DNA of 64,000 nt from contig NZ_JACCFP010000001.1 in NCBI RefSeq assembly GCF_013410655.1, forward strand, positions 744,001-808,000, read 5' to 3'. Origin of the DNA: Nocardioides thalensis (GTDB taxonomy: Bacteria; Actinomycetota; Actinomycetes; Propionibacteriales; Nocardioidaceae). Below are positions 16,800 to 25,482 of the stretch, in pieces. The position numbers were made by a program, and so were the translations under genes. The notes beneath the pieces were generated by a model. It saw nothing but the letters and a program-made list of their open reading frames with translations, searched no databases and was not told where the DNA came from. Positions within the stretch are counted from its first letter, which is position 1. Every line of letters starts with the position of its first letter.

Positions 16800-17519
16800 A
16801 TGACCACCCACACCGTCCACCACAACCCGGTCCGCAGCGACCTGCCGCCCGCGCCGGGAGCGCCGGCCCAGGCGCAGCCGTCGACCCGCTGGGCGCTCGC
16901 CGGCCTCGTCGCCGGGATCGCCGGAGCGGGCGCGATCGCCAGCTCGCTGGCCGTGAGCGCCGTCTACGACGAGTCGCTCGACCGGGACGCCGCGGCGATC
17001 GCCGACAAGATGGGCGACTTCGTGCCCCAGATGCTCGCGTTCCACGTGCTCGGCATGGTCAGCGCGGTCCTCATGATCGTGTTCGCCGCCGGCCTCTACC
17101 GCCGCCTGCGCGCGTCGCTGCCCGCCGACAGCACGCTGCCGATGATCGGGTTCAGCGGCCTGTTCGGCACCGCCATCGTGGTGGTGCTCGGCACCGGCCT
17201 CGACACCGAGTTCATCTTCGCCGCGGCCGACGGCGAGATCGTGGTCGACGAGGCGCTGGTGTTCTACAACCACTGGATCGGCACCATCCCGTGGATCTGG
17301 GGTCTGCTCGGCCTGTCCGGCATCGTCCTCTTCCTCGCCTCGCGTGCCGGCGCCGTCGCGAAGTGGCTCGGCCTGGTCGGCCTCCTCGGTGGCGGCCTGA
17401 CCCTGCTGCTCGGCATTTCCCCGCTGCAGTACATGGCCGGCTTCACCGGCCCGGTCGGCCTGGTCGTGGTCTCTCTCGGCTTCCTCGTCGGCGACAAGGC
17501 GTTCCGCGGCCGCGCGTGA
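16800..17519 (+). CDS. membrane protein of unknown function, about six helices
   Basis: The 239-residue protein has a polar proline-rich N-terminus of about 30 residues and then roughly six hydrophobic segments, for example WALAGLVAGIAGAGAIASSLA near residue 35 and WIWGLLGLSGIVLFLASRAG near residue 160. I do not recognise a named family. The ATG at 16800 has GAGAGGAA about 7 bases upstream and begins after the 22-bp array. Apparent starts within the array are artefacts of the repeat. It stands in front of a two-component system but is separated from it by a strong hairpin. Confidence 0.82.
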   Translation: MTTHTVHHNPVRSDLPPAPGAPAQAQPSTRWALAGLVAGIAGAGAIASSLAVSAVYDESLDRDAAAIADKMGDFVPQMLAFHVLGMVSAVLMIVFAAGLYRRLRASLPADSTLPMIGFSGLFGTAIVVVLGTGLDTEFIFAAADGEIVVDEALVFYNHWIGTIPWIWGLLGLSGIVLFLASRAGAVAKWLGLVGLLGGGLTLLLGISPLQYMAGFTGPVGLVVVSLGFLVGDKAFRGRA

Positions 17520-17558
17520 CCGTGTGACCTTCGTGACCGACCTGTGACACCACCACTT

Positions 17559-17595
17559 GCAGCCGATCCGGCCCCGAGAGGGCCGGGTCGGCTGC
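17559..17595 (+). terminator. strong 16-bp hairpin between membrane protein and kinase genes
   Basis: The arms 17559-17574 (GCAGCCGATCCGGCCC) and 17580-17595 (GGGCCGGGTCGGCTGC) pair over 16 bp, including one G-U, with loop CGAGA. It ends exactly where a CACACT hexamer begins, 6 bases before the GTG of the kinase. One transcript seems to end where the next starts. Confidence 0.7.
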
Positions 17596-17606
17596 ACACT
17601 GTGCCG

Positions 17607-19694
17607 GTGCAAGTCGCCCCCGTGTCCGACGAGCCGGCGCCGGGAGCCCCGGGCCGGCCTGCCGCGGCGTGGGCGCTCGCCGTCGTCTGCGCGCTGCTGT
17701 TCGCGGCGTCCGTCGCGCTCGACGCGATCGCCCCGGCCGACGGCCCCGGCTCCCGCTACGTGACCGAGCCCGGCTGGCCGTTCACGTTCAACGGCGTCTT
17801 CCTGGCCGGCCTTGCCGTACCGATCCTCCTCGGCCGGACGGCGCACATCTTCGGCTGGCTGCTCGGCGGCCTCGGCGTCTTCTGGTCGCTCGACGGCCTC
17901 GCCCAGTCCTACATCCGGGCGGGCGTCACCGACGAGGGCGTGTGGCCCGGCATGACGTTCGCGGTCTGGTTCCTCGACCGGTTCGGGTCGTTCCTGTCGG
18001 TGTGGATCGCGGCCGTGCTGCTGGTCTTCCCGAGCGGCCGCCTGCTGCCGGGCTGGCACGGGATCGTCGCCCGGATGTCGCTGGGCCTCGGCGTCCTCGC
18101 GTGCCTCGCGCTGCTCGTCATGCCGTTCGAGCCGCAGGTGGAGGACGACAAGCGGCTGCCGCGCTCCGTCGACATCGACCCGACCTCGATCGACGCGCTG
18201 TCCGGCATCGCCGAGACGGCGCAGCCGATCGTCGTCGGCGGCCTCTACGCGTCGTTCATCACCGGGCTCGTGCTCATCATCGTGCGCTACCGCCGCTCCC
18301 GCGGCATCACGCGCGACCGGATGCGCTGGCTCGCGTGGGCCACCGTGGTGATCGTGGCGTTCGAGCTCGTCACCATGACCGTGCTCCCCATCCCCGGCAC
18401 CGACTTCTTCGGCAGCTTCGTCGCGCTGGTTCTCCCCGGCGCGGCGATGACGGTCGGGGTCGTCCGGCCGCAGCTCGTCCCGATCGAGGACCTGCTCGGT
18501 CGCACGGTCGTCCTGACCGTCGTGCTCGCGGCCCTGGTCGCCGCCGACGTGGTCGTGCTCGCGGCGCTGACCCTGGTGCTCGACGACGACCTCACCCAGG
18601 CGCAGGTCGTCGCGGTGGTGCTCCTGGTCGCGGTGGTGCTCTACGGCCCGCTGCGGCAGCGCCTGTCCGCGTTCGTACGGCGCCGCATGCTCGGAGAGCG
18701 CGACAACCCCTACGACGCGCTCGCCGGTCTCTCCTCGACGCTCGAGACGACCGACGACCCGCGCGAGCAGCTCGCCGCCGTCGCGCAGGCGGTCGCCTCC
18801 GCGTTCGGCGTCCGCTTCGTCAGCCTCGAGGTCGACTGGAGCAGCGGCGACCGCACCGTCACCACGTTCGGCGAGCGCCCCGCCGCCGTCCGCACCCTGC
18901 CCATCACCTACCGCGGCGCGCAGGTGGGCCGGCTGGTCCTGCCCGCCCGCGGCGTCCGCAGCCGGCTCAGCGCCCGCGACGAGCAGCTGCTCGGCGACCT
19001 CGTGCGCCAGGCCGCCGTCGCCGCGCGCACCGGCCAGCTCGCCGAGGAGGTGCAGCACAGCCGCGAGCGGCTGGTGACCGCCCGTGAGGAGGAGCGGCGC
19101 CGGATCCGCCGGGACCTGCACGACGGTCTCGGCCCCGCCCTCAGCGGCGTCGTCTTCCAGCTCGAGGCGGCCCGGATGGCCGTCGACGCCGACCCCGCCG
19201 CCGCCCGCGATCAGCTCTCGGGGATCACCGAGCACGTGCAGGGGATCGTGGCCGACGTACGGCGCCTCGTGCACGACCTGCGCCCGCCCGCCCTCGACGA
19301 CCGCGGCCTCGTCGGGGCGCTCAAGCAGCAGGCAGACCGGCTCGACGTACCGCTCGCCGTCGACGCGCCCGAGCTCGACGGCAGGCTGCCCGCCGCGGTC
19401 GAGGTGGCCGCGTACCGGATCGTCGGCGAGGCGCTCACCAACGTGGCCCGCCACGCGCAGGCCGAGGTCGCGCGGCTGCGGCTCGAGCTCGACGACGACA
19501 ACCTGCTCGTCGAGCTCGCCGACGACGGTGTCGGCATCAGCGCCGACCGCCAGGCCGGCGTCGGCCTGGTCGGCCTCCGCGAGCGGGCCGCCGAGCTCGG
19601 CGGCAGCTCCGAGGTCCTCTGCCCACCGGACGGCGGCACCGTCGTCCGCGCCCGACTGCCCCTCCTCACCGGAACCCGAGGCGACCATGACTGA
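17607..19694 (+). CDS. NarL-type sensor histidine kinase with multi-helix membrane domain
   Basis: The 695-residue sensor kinase has about eight hydrophobic segments in the first 320 residues. A soluble GAF-like region follows, then a HisKA_3 dimerisation domain with the phospho-accepting histidine at about residue 505 (EEERRRIRRDLHDGLG). The ATPase domain contains EALTNVARHAQ, DDGVGI and GVGLVGLRERAAELGG. I chose the GTG at 17607: CACACT lies 6 bases upstream and the previous gene's terminator hairpin ends at 17595. An in-frame GTG at 17544 would lie before that hairpin. The gene overlaps the response regulator gene by 8 bases, so the two form a two-component system; the signal is unknown. 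Confidence 0.88.
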   Translation: MQVAPVSDEPAPGAPGRPAAAWALAVVCALLFAASVALDAIAPADGPGSRYVTEPGWPFTFNGVFLAGLAVPILLGRTAHIFGWLLGGLGVFWSLDGLAQSYIRAGVTDEGVWPGMTFAVWFLDRFGSFLSVWIAAVLLVFPSGRLLPGWHGIVARMSLGLGVLACLALLVMPFEPQVEDDKRLPRSVDIDPTSIDALSGIAETAQPIVVGGLYASFITGLVLIIVRYRRSRGITRDRMRWLAWATVVIVAFELVTMTVLPIPGTDFFGSFVALVLPGAAMTVGVVRPQLVPIEDLLGRTVVLTVVLAALVAADVVVLAALTLVLDDDLTQAQVVAVVLLVAVVLYGPLRQRLSAFVRRRMLGERDNPYDALAGLSSTLETTDDPREQLAAVAQAVASAFGVRFVSLEVDWSSGDRTVTTFGERPAAVRTLPITYRGAQVGRLVLPARGVRSRLSARDEQLLGDLVRQAAVAARTGQLAEEVQHSRERLVTAREEERRRIRRDLHDGLGPALSGVVFQLEAARMAVDADPAAARDQLSGITEHVQGIVADVRRLVHDLRPPALDDRGLVGALKQQADRLDVPLAVDAPELDGRLPAAVEVAAYRIVGEALTNVARHAQAEVARLRLELDDDNLLVELADDGVGISADRQAGVGLVGLRERAAELGGSSEVLCPPDGGTVVRARLPLLTGTRGDHD

Positions 19695-20376
19695 GCCTTC
19701 CGCCCCGCGCGAGACTGCCGTCCCACCGATCCGGGTGGTCGTCGTCGACGACCACCAGATCGTCCGCGACGGGCTCGCCGCCCTGCTCGGCGCCCTCGAC
19801 GGCATCGAGGTGGTCGGCTCCGCCGCCGACGGCCGGGAGGCGCTGCACGTGGTGGGGGAGACCGCGCCGGACGTCGTCGTGATGGACATCCAGATGCCGC
19901 AGCTCGACGGCATCGAGGCGACCCGGTTCCTCACCGGCCGGACGCCCGGCCTGCGGGTGGTGATGCTGACGATGAACGAGGACGACGACACCATCCTGTC
20001 GGCCATGCGCGCCGGGGCCAGCGGCTACCTGCTCAAGGGGTCCGGCGCGCCCGAGGTCGAGAGCGCGATCCGTACGGCGGCCGCCGGCGGCATGGTGTTC
20101 GGTGCCTCGCTCGCCGCCAAGGTCGCGGCGTTCTTCTCCGGCGCCTCCGCAGCTCCCGTGGAGGAGGTCGAGCCGTTCCCCGACCTCACCGAGCGCGAGC
20201 GGTCGGTGCTCGAGATGATCGCCGCAGGCCGGTCCAACGACGACATCGCCGGCGAGCTCTACGTCTCCAACAAGACCGTGCGCAACACCGTCTCCTCGAT
20301 CTACGCCAAGCTGCACGCCACCGGCCGCGCCGACGCGATCGTGAAGGCGAGGGAAGCGGGGTACGGGCGGTCGTAG
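19687..20376 (+). CDS. NarL/LuxR-type response regulator
   Basis: The 229-residue regulator has a receiver domain with the acidic pair VVVDDHQIVRDGLAALL and the phospho-acceptor D67 in VVVMDIQMPQLDG. K of YLLKGSG completes the site. The C-terminal LuxR helix-turn-helix is LTERERSVLEMIAAGRSNDDIAGELYVSNKTVRN. It is the partner of the kinase just upstream (ATGACTGA overlap). It may act on the shared elements at 16721 and 56573, which contain GGGAC half-sites; this is inference. Confidence 0.93.
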   Translation: MTEPSAPRETAVPPIRVVVVDDHQIVRDGLAALLGALDGIEVVGSAADGREALHVVGETAPDVVVMDIQMPQLDGIEATRFLTGRTPGLRVVMLTMNEDDDTILSAMRAGASGYLLKGSGAPEVESAIRTAAAGGMVFGASLAAKVAAFFSGASAAPVEEVEPFPDLTERERSVLEMIAAGRSNDDIAGELYVSNKTVRNTVSSIYAKLHATGRADAIVKAREAGYGRS

Positions 20377-20388
20377 ACAATGGAGGGC

Positions 20389-21114
20389 ATGAGCGACCCC
20401 CAGGCCCACATCAAGTCGAACGCGGCGAAGATCAACGAGCTCAACGACACGATCCGCTTCACGATGTGGTCGGTGTTCAGGCTCGAGCGGGCGTTCGGCG
20501 GCGACGACGTCGCGCGCAAGAGCGAGGCCGAGGAGGTCGAGCAGCTGCTCGCCGACCTCGCCGCGGAGGACGTCGTCGTCCGGGGCCTGTACGACGTCGC
20601 GGGCCTGCGCGCCGACGCCGACCTCATGATCTGGTGGCACGCCCCCACGTCCGACGCGCTCCAGGTGGCCTACAGCCGGCTGCGCCGTACCGCCCTGGGC
20701 GCCCGGCTGACCCCTGTCTGGTCGCAGATGGCGCTGCACCGGCCGGCCGAGTTCAACCGCAGCCACCTGCCGGCGTTCCTCGCCGACGAGCGCGCCCACC
20801 GGTACGTCGCGGTCTACCCGTTCGTGCGGTCCTACGAGTGGTACCTCCTCGAGGAGTCCGAGCGCCGCCGCTTGCTCGCCGAGCACGGCCAGATGGCGCG
20901 CGACTACCCCGACGTGCGGGCCAACACCGTGCCCAGCTTCGCCCTCGGCGACTACGAGTGGATGCTGGCCTTCGAGGCCGACGACCTCACCCGGATCGTC
21001 GACCTGATGCGGCACCTGCGCGGCTCGGAGACCCGCCGCCACGTGCGCGAGGAGGTGCCGTTCTACACCGGCGCCCGGGTCGAGGTCGCGGAGCTGGCCG
21101 AGCGGCTGCCCTGA
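20389..21114 (+). CDS. hemQ: coproheme decarboxylase HemQ (ChdC), chlorite-dismutase fold
   Basis: HemQ decarboxylates coproheme to heme b, the last step of the coproporphyrin-dependent pathway. The 241-residue protein starts with the actinobacterial signature [19 protein letters not shown]. It contains [21 protein letters not shown], where the His is in the position of the proximal heme ligand, then [24 protein letters not shown]. Two ATGs are possible. I prefer 20389, because GACAAT lies 7 bases upstream; 20380 would add three residues (M-E-G). It directly follows the response regulator gene by 12 bases. Chlorite dismutase activity is unlikely given the heme genes hemE and hemY nearby. Confidence 0.93.
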   Translation: MSDPQAHIKSNAAKINELNDTIRFTMWSVFRLERAFGGDDVARKSEAEEVEQLLADLAAEDVVVRGLYDVAGLRADADLMIWWHAPTSDALQVAYSRLRRTALGARLTPVWSQMALHRPAEFNRSHLPAFLADERAHRYVAVYPFVRSYEWYLLEESERRRLLAEHGQMARDYPDVRANTVPSFALGDYEWMLAFEADDLTRIVDLMRHLRGSETRRHVREEVPFYTGARVEVAELAERLP

Positions 21115-21152
21115 GGTCTGACGAATCTCCGGCGCCCGGCAGTCGTCGGACC

Positions 21153-21158
21153 TAGGAT
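21153..21158 (+). promoter_or_regulatory. -10 hexamer, leaderless promoter of the lipoprotein gene
   Basis: TAGGAT lies 6 bases before the ATG at 21165, with no Shine-Dalgarno sequence between. Confidence 0.6.
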
Positions 21159-21164
21159 CTGCAC

Positions 21165-21905
21165 ATGTCTCGGGTGGCCCGAGCGGTCGCCCTGACCGCC
21201 CTCACGCTGTGCTGCGCCTCTGCGACCGTCGGTTGTGGCGTCATCGATCGACCGGTGTCCGGGACCCGGGTGGCGCAGGACGTCTATGTGCCGCTGTCCG
21301 AGAACGCCTTCGCGATGGCCGTGGTGGACTCGTCGACGCGTTTCGACACCTACCGCGCTGAGATGACGTCCGACGATATGTCGATGGACATCCGGATCCG
21401 GTTCGAGGACGACGGTGAGTTCTCGTTCAGGAGCACGGTCGACGAGGCGGGCGACGTGGTCACGATGCTCGGGCTGGACGGCGAGGTCTACGTCCGTGAC
21501 AAGGGGCAACGCACGTTCTTCCAGTTCCCCGACGAGCTTGCCGCGCAGATGCTCGCGGACATCGAGATGGGTCAGCCGCTGACGATGGCGAGGGACTTCG
21601 CCTCGGGGATGGAGTCGCTCGAGTACGGCGGTGCGTTCAACGTCGACTACGGGAAGGCGCACCAGTACGACGTCACGATGTCCGACGAGTTCCTCGCGGA
21701 GCAATTGAGGATCGAGCCCGAGCAGGTGCCCAACGTCGTCTACCGGATGTGGCTCGACGACACGCACCTTCTGCACCGGATCACGACCTGGGTGGAGACC
21801 TATCGGGTCGATTTCCGGATCAGCGAGTGGGGCGAGCCGGTCGAGGTGGAGGCGCCACCCAAGCACTTGGTCAAGCCGCTACCGATGCCGACGGACGCGA
21901 CCTGA
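21165..21905 (+). CDS. putative lipoprotein, LppX/LprG-like
   Basis: The 246-residue protein has a signal peptide ending in the lipobox TVGC (Cys at residue 24), so it should be lipid-anchored outside the cytoplasmic membrane. The mature part has alternating strands (FDTYRAEMTSDDMSMDIRIRFEDDG, then VVTMLGLDGEVYVRD) like the half-barrel lipoproteins LppX/LprG that carry lipids. The resemblance is by pattern only. Codon use is less GC-biased than in its neighbours (for example GATATG, CAATTG), hinting at low expression or more recent arrival. The start is fixed by the leaderless hexamer TAGGAT. Confidence 0.75.
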   Translation: MSRVARAVALTALTLCCASATVGCGVIDRPVSGTRVAQDVYVPLSENAFAMAVVDSSTRFDTYRAEMTSDDMSMDIRIRFEDDGEFSFRSTVDEAGDVVTMLGLDGEVYVRDKGQRTFFQFPDELAAQMLADIEMGQPLTMARDFASGMESLEYGGAFNVDYGKAHQYDVTMSDEFLAEQLRIEPEQVPNVVYRMWLDDTHLLHRITTWVETYRVDFRISEWGEPVEVEAPPKHLVKPLPMPTDAT

Positions 21906-21920
21906 CCTGGCGTGGCTGAG

Positions 21921-21926
21921 TAGGCT
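21921..21926 (+). promoter_or_regulatory. -10 hexamer, leaderless promoter of msrB
   Basis: TAGGCT lies 6 bases before the ATG at 21933. Confidence 0.6.
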
Positions 21927-21932
21927 CGTGGC

Positions 21933-22334
21933 ATGACGTACAACGTCGAGAAGACCGACGAGCAGTGGCGGGCCGAGCTCTCGCCCGAGGAGTACCAGGT
22001 GCTGCGCCAGGCGGGCACCGAGCGCGCGTTCACCGGCGAGTACACCGACACCGAGACCAAGGGCGTCTACCGCTGCAAGGCGTGCCAGGCCAAGCTCTTC
22101 GAGTCCGACACCAAGTTCCACTCCGGCTGCGGCTGGCCGAGCTTCTACCAGCCGATCAGCGACACGATCGAGTACCTCGAGGACAACTCCCACGGCATGA
22201 AGCGGGTCGAGGTCCGCTGCGCCAACTGCGGGTCGCACCTCGGGCACGTCTTCCCCGACGGCTACGGCACCCCGACCGGTGACCGCTACTGCATCAACTC
22301 GATCTCCCTCACGTTGGAGCCGGCCGACCAGTAG
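21933..22334 (+). CDS. msrB: peptide-methionine (R)-S-oxide reductase
   Basis: MsrB repairs methionine-R-sulfoxide in proteins, using thioredoxin. The 133-residue protein has both zinc-binding CxxC pairs ([11 protein letters not shown] and [14 protein letters not shown]), the substrate pocket [10 protein letters not shown] and the catalytic cysteine in [10 protein letters not shown]. It is full length with no transit sequence, so cytoplasmic. It has its own leaderless promoter and is followed immediately by a hairpin. No msrA is nearby. Confidence 0.96.
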   Translation: MTYNVEKTDEQWRAELSPEEYQVLRQAGTERAFTGEYTDTETKGVYRCKACQAKLFESDTKFHSGCGWPSFYQPISDTIEYLEDNSHGMKRVEVRCANCGSHLGHVFPDGYGTPTGDRYCINSISLTLEPADQ

Positions 22335-22359
22335 CCGCCGGCGGCGCGCAGACGCCGGC
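22335..22359. terminator. hairpin directly after msrB stop
   Basis: CCGCCGGCG and CGCCGGCGG form a perfect 9-bp stem with a 7-base loop in the convergent gap to the minus-strand gene ending at 22400. It may serve both strands. Confidence 0.6.
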
Positions 22360-22399
22360 GGCCTCTCGACCGCCGGCGCCCACGTCGTGTGGTGTCAGG

Positions 22400-23713
22400 T
22401 CAGGGCACCACGTCCACCACGTCGCACCCGAAGAAGCTCAGGCCCGACGTCGTCGTACCCCGCACGCACAGCTCCGTCGTGCTCGCGGTGACCGGGATCT
22501 CCCGGCCGGCCGCGTGGAGCATCGCGTCGACGTCGCCGTCCTTCGGGGTGACGTCCTCGAGGTGCACCTTGCCGTGCCGCTCCGGGACGCCGCTCGCCGA
22601 CGTCACCAGGGCGTCGCGGTCGCCGATCCGCAGCCCGGCCACCTTGACGGTGGTCGCGTCGAACGCCAGCGGCAGCCCGAACTCGCCGGCCTCCGTCGTG
22701 AGCACCGCCATCGGGATGGTGGCCTCGTTGACGTTGACCGGGTTGCGGTCCGAGCCGGGCTTGATGTCCAGCTTCACCGGGATCGCGCACTCGATCTCGA
22801 GCTCGGCCGTGCCTGCGTTGTTGGACGCGTCCGGGTCCGCGACCTTCGCCAAAGCGGGCTCGATGGTCGACTCGACGGTCACGGTGTGCACGCCGGGCTC
22901 CTCGCACGTGACGTCGTACGACGACGCGTGCTCGCGCGGTGCGCCGACGGCGAGGCCGTCCGCGTCCCACGTGGAGCCCGTCGGTGTCACCGTGACGCCG
23001 GCGGGAGCCGTGACGACCTCGTCGACGACCCCGTCGACGGGACCGTCCGGGCCGAGGTTCTCGACCGTGGTCGCGACCTCGACCTGCGTCGTCTCCCCGA
23101 CCACGCTGAACCCGGTGCCGGTGGCCTCGCTCGCCGTGACGGCGAGGTCGGCCGAGACGCACTGGGCGTCCTCGGGGTGGTCGAGGCAGTACTCCCGGAT
23201 CGCGGGAGCGAGGTCGACCGTGGTGAGCGCCTCGCCCGCCTCGACGTCATAGACGACCATCGACTCGGCGTCCGCGTCGAACGGCGTGATCAGCATGCCG
23301 GGGCCCGGACGGATCTCCATCCGCTCCCCGCCTCCGGCGGTCTCCTCGAACACCCACCGGGGGTCCCAGGCGTCGATCGACCCCAGCGGTGCGTCCGTCG
23401 CGCTCCGGAGCCGCAGCTCCAGGAGCGACGGGTCACCGAGGTGGGAGCGCGACCGCCCCATCCCCACGCTGACATCGTTCACTGTGGCGCCGTGCATGCC
23501 GAAGTGGGCCTGGACGACGAACGACCGGGAGGGGTCGTCGTAGTCGTAGGTCGGGATCGATGCGTTGGCGGGGTTCGTGCCGTCGAACGGGCCGGGGTCG
23601 GCAGCCAGGGGCTGCGGACCGCTGGCTGCACTGACGGCGGTCGTGGCGATCGCGGCCACGGCGGCGAGGCCAGTGGCGACGGCGAGGTGCTTCCTGTGGA
23701 TTCGCGTGTTCAT
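22400..23713 (-). CDS. secreted protein with CARDB/DUF11-like and KPGS-type domains
   Basis: The 437-residue protein starts with a signal peptide (residues 1-31, ending near SAASG). A middle region resembles immunoglobulin-like CARDB/DUF11 repeats (SADLAVTASEATGTGFSV to VENLGPDGP). The C-terminal part VKLDIKPGSDRNPVNVNEA is a motif often found in large secreted proteins. No catalytic motif is seen. The ATG at 23713 is preceded by AAGGAGAA. It is 13 bases after the protease gene, so they form an operon and the protein may be a partner or substrate of that protease; this is inference. Confidence 0.72.
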   Translation of the reverse strand: MNTRIHRKHLAVATGLAAVAAIATTAVSAASGPQPLAADPGPFDGTNPANASIPTYDYDDPSRSFVVQAHFGMHGATVNDVSVGMGRSRSHLGDPSLLELRLRSATDAPLGSIDAWDPRWVFEETAGGGERMEIRPGPGMLITPFDADAESMVVYDVEAGEALTTVDLAPAIREYCLDHPEDAQCVSADLAVTASEATGTGFSVVGETTQVEVATTVENLGPDGPVDGVVDEVVTAPAGVTVTPTGSTWDADGLAVGAPREHASSYDVTCEEPGVHTVTVESTIEPALAKVADPDASNNAGTAELEIECAIPVKLDIKPGSDRNPVNVNEATIPMAVLTTEAGEFGLPLAFDATTVKVAGLRIGDRDALVTSASGVPERHGKVHLEDVTPKDGDVDAMLHAAGREIPVTASTTELCVRGTTTSGLSFFGCDVVDVVP

Positions 23714-23726
23714 GTCATTTCTCCTT

Positions 23727-25379
23727 TCAGCACGAGCCGTCGAGGCACTCGGTGAAGTACCAGTCGATCCGGCGGATGTCGCCGGCCTGCGGGGGGTGCC
23801 GGTCGGAGTTCATCAGGTCCGTGATGTCCGGCTCGGAGGTCCAGAACATCCGGTTAGGCGGGTCGACGTCCGTGATCTGGCGGCAGTCGCTCGCCACCCG
23901 GCCGAGGCTCGGCGCGTCGGCCTGGCACTCCGCCAGCGTGTCCCACATCGTCGCGTTGGGGGTGTTCTCCCAGTAGCCGCCGTCACAGGGACCGCAGTAC
24001 TCGTCCGGAAGCCCGAACGGGGCGTGTCCGGTCTCGTGCAACGTGGTTCCCAGCGAGGCCGGCTCTGCCGAGAACAGCCCGTTCGATGCACAGTCACGGA
24101 AGACGTCCGTGTGCATCAGCGCGCCGGTGTCGGCCCACGTGTAGCTGTCGCCCCAGTTGGCGGGGGCGGTGAGCACGCACCTGGTGTTGGCGGGGTCGGC
24201 CGGTGTCGGGTCCGGGACCCGCTCGGCATCGCCGGTGGTGTTCGCGAGCCAGAAGTTGAAGCCCTGCTGCCGCGCGAGGAAGAAGCCCTCGCCGTAGTAG
24301 GACCCCTTGATCAGGCTCTCCATGGCCGTCTGGAAGGCGGCGTCGCCGGCACCGGTGAAGTTGTCGCCGTCGGGCACGAGGACGACGTCGACCCGGTTGG
24401 CGCGCCCGCCCGTGAGCACCACGGGGATCGCCTCGCCCTGAGCCGGAGCGCCGACCCGGGTCCGGCGCCACCCGGTGAAGCTCTCCTCGTCACCGGTCGC
24501 GACCTTGCACGAGTACACGAGGTCGCCGGCGTTGATGTCGTTGATCGTGTACGTAGTGCTGGTGGTCGTGGTCGCGACCTTGTCCGGGGCGTCCTTGTCG
24601 TTGACCCAGATCTCGAGCCGGTCCGCCGTCACCGCGCGGTTCACGAGGGCCGGCGGCGGGTTGGGGTTGTTCGAGTCGTCGGTGACGGTGTCGCCGACGT
24701 TGAGCGCCGGATCCAGGGCCTCGACCGTGATCGTCACGTCGTCGCCGGGCTTGGGCCACAGCGGGGAGTGCAGGCAACGGACGAGGGCGTCGTCGGCGGT
24801 CTGCGGCGGCGCGTCCTGGTCGACCTCCACCCGGAACCGGACGAAGACACTCTCGCCACCGCCGCCGGTGGTCGTGAACGTCGAGTCGCAGGCGCCGCTG
24901 ACGTGACCGGAGACCGAGCAGCCTGCGACAGGGTCGATCCCGACGGTGAGCTCCAGGTCGTCGCCGCCCGGGGCGGTGAGGTCGCAGGCGTCGTCACCGA
25001 AGTTCAGGAAGCCGTCCGAGTCGTGGATCTTGACCCTGATCGGGACCGAGGTGGTGACGTCGGCGTCGACGACCTCCTCCGCCACCCAGTTGGGCGAGAT
25101 CTCGTCCTCGTCCTCGATCTCGCCGAAGTCGTGGTCGACGCCGTTGATCGTGATGCGCGAGTAGAAGTCGGAGCCGTCGAGGGTGTCGGTGCACCCACGC
25201 TCTTCGACCCGCTCGATCACGATGCGCACGTTCGTCGGGGTCTCGCCGGAGGCGGGCGAGGTGGTCGCCACCGCGGTGAGGGTCGCGCCGCCGAGCAGCG
25301 CGAGCATGGTGAATCGCAGGAGCCGTTGACAGCGCCGTCGTACCGACGTCTTCGTCGGGTGCAGCGTCAGTGGAGCCAT
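23727..25379 (-). CDS. secreted zinc metalloprotease, M64-like
   Basis: The 550-residue protein has a signal peptide (hydrophobic core at about residues 24-42). A long beta-rich N-terminal region is followed by a protease domain with HETGHAPFGLPDEYCGPC near residue 447. That is the HExGHxxxGLxDEY zinc site of M64 (IgA-protease-like) enzymes, with both His, the catalytic Glu and the downstream Asp-Glu. Many cysteines suggest disulfides in the exported form. AGAGGAGA before the ATG supports the start. It is the first gene of a two-gene operon with the protein at 22400 and is divergent from the Prim-PolC gene. The substrate is unknown. Confidence 0.82.
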   Translation of the reverse strand: MAPLTLHPTKTSVRRRCQRLLRFTMLALLGGATLTAVATTSPASGETPTNVRIVIERVEERGCTDTLDGSDFYSRITINGVDHDFGEIEDEDEISPNWVAEEVVDADVTTSVPIRVKIHDSDGFLNFGDDACDLTAPGGDDLELTVGIDPVAGCSVSGHVSGACDSTFTTTGGGGESVFVRFRVEVDQDAPPQTADDALVRCLHSPLWPKPGDDVTITVEALDPALNVGDTVTDDSNNPNPPPALVNRAVTADRLEIWVNDKDAPDKVATTTTSTTYTINDINAGDLVYSCKVATGDEESFTGWRRTRVGAPAQGEAIPVVLTGGRANRVDVVLVPDGDNFTGAGDAAFQTAMESLIKGSYYGEGFFLARQQGFNFWLANTTGDAERVPDPTPADPANTRCVLTAPANWGDSYTWADTGALMHTDVFRDCASNGLFSAEPASLGTTLHETGHAPFGLPDEYCGPCDGGYWENTPNATMWDTLAECQADAPSLGRVASDCRQITDVDPPNRMFWTSEPDITDLMNSDRHPPQAGDIRRIDWYFTECLDGSC

Positions 25380-25469
25380 AGCTGTTCTCCTCTGGGGGGA
25401 TGGATGAGGGGGAGTCCCTCAACCCGTGAGGAGTGCCGGCAGCGCGGCCTGATACGTGCGGCGGTCGGC

Positions 25470-25475
25470 TAGTTT
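25470..25475 (+). promoter_or_regulatory. -10 hexamer, leaderless promoter of the Prim-PolC gene
   Basis: TAGTTT lies 7 bases before the ATG at 25483, with no ribosome site. Confidence 0.55.
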
Positions 25476-25482
25476 GAGCGGC

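Noticed and set aside
16475..16800. Long open frames running from the 22-bp array into the membrane protein gene
   Set aside because: The 22-base period keeps several frames open on both strands; the real start with a ribosome site is ATG 16800.
17544..17606. Upstream GTG at 17544 as start of the kinase gene
   Set aside because: It lies before the terminator hairpin; GTG 17607 has a -10 at the leaderless distance.
16764..20006. 1080-codon frame on the minus strand, and other very long antisense frames such as 410-3250 and 3308-5806
   Set aside because: They are shadows of GC-rich coding sequence, with Arg/Gly/Val/Asp-rich composition and no family match.
20389..21114. Chlorite dismutase
   Set aside because: The actinobacterial HemQ N-terminus and the nearby hemE and hemY point to coproheme decarboxylase.
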